Positions 61,401 through 64,000 of a DNA stretch of 64,000 nt are shown here, one piece after another. Source of the stretch: Bacteroidota bacterium (lineage in GTDB: Bacteria; Bacteroidota; Bacteroidia; AKYH767-A; JAHEYN01). How positions within the stretch are numbered: position 1 is the first letter of the stretch; each line of letters begins with the position of its first letter. Location: NCBI GenBank assembly GCA_023251555.1, contig JAHEYN010000003.1, positions 42,914 through 106,913 on the forward strand. The letters run 5' to 3'. The translations under genes and the position numbers were made by a program. The notes under the pieces were generated by a model that had not been told where the DNA came from, did no database searches, and was given only the letters and a program-made list of their open reading frames with translations.

Positions 61401-64000
61401 TTACCTTATAAGGGTGACATCGCCATGGAGCTGGTACTTTTTACCATCTTCCGTGGTAGCTTTAAGAGTATAGACATAAACGCCCATGAGTTGTTCCACG
61501 CCGTCTTTGGTTCCGTCCCATCCAATTGCCTGGTTTTCTGAAACGAAGATGAGCTCACCCCAGTTGTTATAAATTCTGAATTCGAGGCTTGAGTAGGGTC
61601 CGCCGTAAACAAGGAGGACGTCGTTCTGGTTGTCGTGATTGGGGGAGAACCCTAATGGTACTTGAGGAGGCATATTGACTATAATGTGCCGGTAAGCAGT
61701 ATCAGTACAGCAGAAGGCGTTGGTAACCACGAGCCTTACGGTTTTATTCCCGCCGGAGGAGTATGAGTGGGCAGGATTTTGGGAGTTTGAGACTAAAGAG
61801 TCCCCGAAGTCCCATTGCCAGGTAGGGAAAGCCGAGCAGGAGTCTGTGTTGGTAGAGAGGTCAGAGAAATGAACCACATCAAACTGGTTAACTACCGAGT
61901 TATCTGGGGCGAAGTCAGCCTTTGGAGACGAATTCACGCCTATGATACCGGAGACTGTATCTATACATCCGGTAGAAGTTGTTACTACAAGGCTAATGGG
62001 ATAATTTTGGACAGAGGAATAGAAATGAGTAGGGTTCTTTACGGTGTCAGTAGTTCCGTCACCGAAATTCCAGAGCCAGGAGACGATGTTACCGCTTCCC
62101 GGGGAGGAGATGTCAATGAAGTTGGTACCATCTTCGAGGCACTGGCCGTTGTATGTAAAGCTTGCCGATGGCAAAGGATAAACACTTACAATCTTGGTTA
62201 CCGTATCCTTACAGCCGATGGCCGAGGTGGCAATAAGTTGTACGGAGTAAGATCCGGGGGCTGCAAAAGTATAAGAAGGATTTTGTGCCGAACTGGTATT
62301 GCCATCGCCGAAATTCCAGAGCCATGAGCTAACTGAGCCGGAGGAGATAACAGAGGAGTCGGAGAACAGGGTGGCCCCCTTAAAGCAAGCGGAATCAGCG
62401 CCAAAGTCAGCTTTGGGAGCCGGGCTAAGAGTCACGTTTTTGGTAATGGTATCCGAACATCCATGATCGGTAGATACAATAAGCGTTACTGAATAAGAGC
62501 CCACATTGTTGGTATAGACGTGAGCAGGATTCTGGAGGACACTGCCGCTGCCATCATCGAAGTCCCATGTCCAGGAGACAAGGGTTCCTGAACCGCTGCT
62601 AAAGGAGGTGTTGTCAGTAAAAAAGACAGAGTCAACGAAACACTGGGCTGTGCTGGAGAAGTCAGCTACAGGAAAAGGAAATACATTAACCGGTTTGGTA
62701 ACGCTGTCTGTACATCCGTAGTTAGAGACTGTAACCAGTGTCACATTAAAGGTACCTGCGGAGGCATAGGTGTGAGAGGGGCTCTGGGCAGAACTTGAAG
62801 AAGCGTCACCGAAGTCCCAGTTCCATGAAACGATAGAACCTACGGTAGAGGTCATGTCATTGAACTGAGTAGGCAATCCCAGGCATCCCTCGATGAAATT
62901 AAAATCTGTGAAGGGGGCGGGGAGCAATGTAATGGAGATGGTGTCCGTCGCGGCAACACAGCCTGCGTTATTGGCCGAAGTGAAAACAAGAGTTACCTGC
63001 CCAGCCAGGTTATCAGCCGTACTGGGAACATAAGAGGCATTGAGAGTTGTATTGGAAGGTGTAAAAATCCCCGATCCCAGAGTTGACCACAGTCCCTGCA
63101 TCGTAGATACAGTTACATTCAGGGGAATGGGGTTGCCGTCTCCGCAAACGGTATCGGAAGCCGAAGCGTTGATGGCAATGGGCTCCATCATGGTAATGAG
63201 TACCGAGTCTGCTTTAGCAAGACATCCCCCGTTACCTGTGGTGGTGAGCGTGAGTGTTACGGAACCTGCAGCGGTATCTGCGGAACTGAAGGTATATGTA
63301 GCATTGAGGGTTGAATCATTGGGGGAGAAAGAACCTGATCCGGAAGAAGTCCACAGTCCTCCCGAAGCGGTAGTAACAGTCCCTGAGAGGGGAATAGAGA
63401 GAGAACAGACAATGGTGTCATTACCCGCATCTACTGAGATGGCGCTGGGGGAGATGGTTACATTCATGGTATCGCTTACGGGCAGACAACCTGCGCCTGT
63501 GCCGGTGGTGGTAAGTATCAGTACAAGAGCCCCGTTGGCAGTATCGGCGTTGCTTGGAGTATAGGTGGCATTAAGGGTATTGGCATTGGGGGAGAAAGTA
63601 CCGGAGCCGGAAGATGTCCATGTACCACCGGAGGCATTGGCAACTATGCCGTTTAAGTTCAATACTGCATTATCGGCACAAAGAATTTTATCGGCCCCTG
63701 CATTGGCAGTAGGAGCGTCAGCAATGGTGATGACCATGTTGTCCGAAACGGTAGAGCAGTTGCCGTTACCTGTGGTTGTAAGAGTAAGGGTGATGGTTCC
63801 CAGGCCGGTATCGGCGTTGCTGGGCAGGTAAACTGCATTAAGAGTATTGGGGTCAGGAGAGAAGAACCCTGTACCGTCGGAAGTCCACACCCCGCCTGAA
63901 GCGATAGTCACAGAACCATTAAGCCCTACCACGGCGTTATTGGCGCAAACGGACTGGTCCACACCTGCATTGGCAGTGGGAGCATCAGTAATGGTGATGA
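61401..64000 (-). CDS. Large repetitive adhesin, T9SS type B (SprB-like), 5' end outside window
   Basis: The reading frame stays open to the window edge, so only the last ~866 residues are seen. Order: at least four Ig-like repeats of 80-90 residues (up to about 62925) with a common core ASGG.WTSSGSGTFSP and LNATY.PS.AD; five PKD domains (about 62924-61690) each with WxWDFGD / WLWNFGDG and a following PSHTY-type strand; and a T9SS type B gliding-associated sorting domain (PLGFSPNHDNQNDVLLVYGG ... IYNNWGELIF ... VYVYTLKATTEDGK). Predicted surface-anchored adhesin displayed by the PorP/SprF encoded next. The extent of the upstream repeats is unknown. Confidence 0.9.
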   Translation of the reverse strand, partial: ITITDAPTANAGVDQSVCANNAVVGLNGSVTIASGGVWTSDGTGFFSPDPNTLNAVYLPSNADTGLGTITLTLTTTGNGNCSTVSDNMVITIADAPTANAGADKILCADNAVLNLNGIVANASGGTWTSSGSGTFSPNANTLNATYTPSNADTANGALVLILTTTGTGAGCLPVSDTMNVTISPSAISVDAGNDTIVCSLSIPLSGTVTTASGGLWTSSGSGSFSPNDSTLNATYTFSSADTAAGSVTLTLTTTGNGGCLAKADSVLITMMEPIAINASASDTVCGDGNPIPLNVTVSTMQGLWSTLGSGIFTPSNTTLNASYVPSTADNLAGQVTLVFTSANNAGCVAATDTISITLLPAPFTDFNFIEGCLGLPTQFNDMTSTVGSIVSWNWDFGDASSSSAQSPSHTYASAGTFNVTLVTVSNYGCTDSVTKPVNVFPFPVADFSSTAQCFVDSVFFTDNTSFSSGSGTLVSWTWDFDDGSGSVLQNPAHVYTNNVGSYSVTLIVSTDHGCSDTITKNVTLSPAPKADFGADSACFKGATLFSDSSVISSGSVSSWLWNFGDGNTSSAQNPSYTFAAPGSYSVQLIATSAIGCKDTVTKIVSVYPLPSASFTYNGQCLEDGTNFIDISSPGSGNIVSWLWNFGDGTTDTVKNPTHFYSSVQNYPISLVVTTSTGCIDTVSGIIGVNSSPKADFAPDNSVVNQFDVVHFSDLSTNTDSCSAFPTWQWDFGDSLVSNSQNPAHSYSSGGNKTVRLVVTNAFCCTDTAYRHIIVNMPPQVPLGFSPNHDNQNDVLLVYGGPYSSLEFRIYNNWGELIFVSENQAIGWDGTKDGVEQLMGVYVYTLKATTEDGKKYQLHGDVTLIR
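62925..64000 (-). repeat. Tandem Ig-like coding repeats of the adhesin
   Basis: Four units, each about 255-270 bp, encode the recurring SGG.WTSSGSG and T.NATY segments. They differ at many codons, so they are not recent duplications. Homologous recombination between units could change adhesin length. Confidence 0.7.

Noticed and set aside
62925..64000. Regular repeats considered as a CRISPR array or satellite
   Set aside because: The period of 255-270 bp is in frame and codes for Ig-like domains; there are no short identical repeats with unique spacers. No CRISPR was seen anywhere in the window.

Overview
The window looks like a chromosomal piece of a Bacteroidota (Bacteroidetes) genome, probably an environmental or metagenome-derived member of a gliding or T9SS-bearing lineage. 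Four things point there. Five secreted proteins end in type IX secretion system (T9SS) sorting domains of type A or type B. A SprB-like adhesin, PorP/SprF and PorE-like protein are encoded together. There are clade-typical families (DUF4175 protein, GEVED and choice-of-anchor V proteins, fused KorA, YfiR next to a TonB receptor). Many genes are preceded by the Bacteroidota promoter box TAnnTTTG, sometimes with TTTG about 20 bases upstream, and rarely by a Shine-Dalgarno sequence. Two tRNA genes are present, Arg(CCU) and Ser(GGA).

Layout. 0-2.6 kb (minus): a compact three-gene operon encoding an Rpe-like epimerase fused to a KdsD-type CBS pair, a DAHP-synthase-family aldolase and a KdsC-like phosphatase; this mirrors the Kdo pathway but with an exchanged first domain. 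2.6-4.85 kb: an AT-rich AbiEi/AbiEii (type IV toxin-antitoxin, phage defence) module bounded by two imperfect 55-bp direct repeats, one of which is the promoter region of the adjacent tRNA-Arg. 5-11.5 kb: metG, a DUF2267 / baeRF3 / universal-stress operon, aspartokinase and a GNAT acetyltransferase. 11.5-24 kb: an outer-membrane barrel, a TMTC-like membrane glycosyltransferase with TPRs, a TPR-like protein, three T9SS-exported proteins and a lipoprotein. 24-31.9 kb: a radical SAM/SPASM protein, 2-oxoacid:ferredoxin oxidoreductase (korAB) and succinate dehydrogenase/fumarate reductase (sdhCAB). 32-41.4 kb: pepP, dinB, a sodium:solute symporter, a choice-of-anchor V protein, ruvB, queG, ubiX and trpS.

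41.4-50 kb (minus): an operon of TonB-dependent receptor, YfiR and a second TMTC-like protein; tRNA-Ser; then a TatD, SpoIIE-type phosphatase and asparaginase operon. 50-52.7 kb: a lipoprotein, GT9 glycosyltransferase, XRE regulator and an orphan gene with duplicated promoter-like repeats. 52.7-57.9 kb (minus): an operon of DUF4175 protein, RsbW-like ATPase, YbeY, a small secreted protein and an acyl-CoA thioesterase. 58-64 kb (minus): PorE-like, PorP/SprF and the 3' part of a large repetitive adhesin that runs off the window.

Besides housekeeping (translation, DNA repair, queuosine, TCA enzymes), the recurring theme is cell-envelope and surface display: T9SS cargo, barrels, lipoproteins and candidate glycosyltransferases. 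A small dispersed intergenic palindrome family (three copies seen) is scattered through gene borders. Start sites were chosen from family alignment known to me, from overlap with the upstream stop, or from the position of the TAnnTTTG box; no database search was possible.
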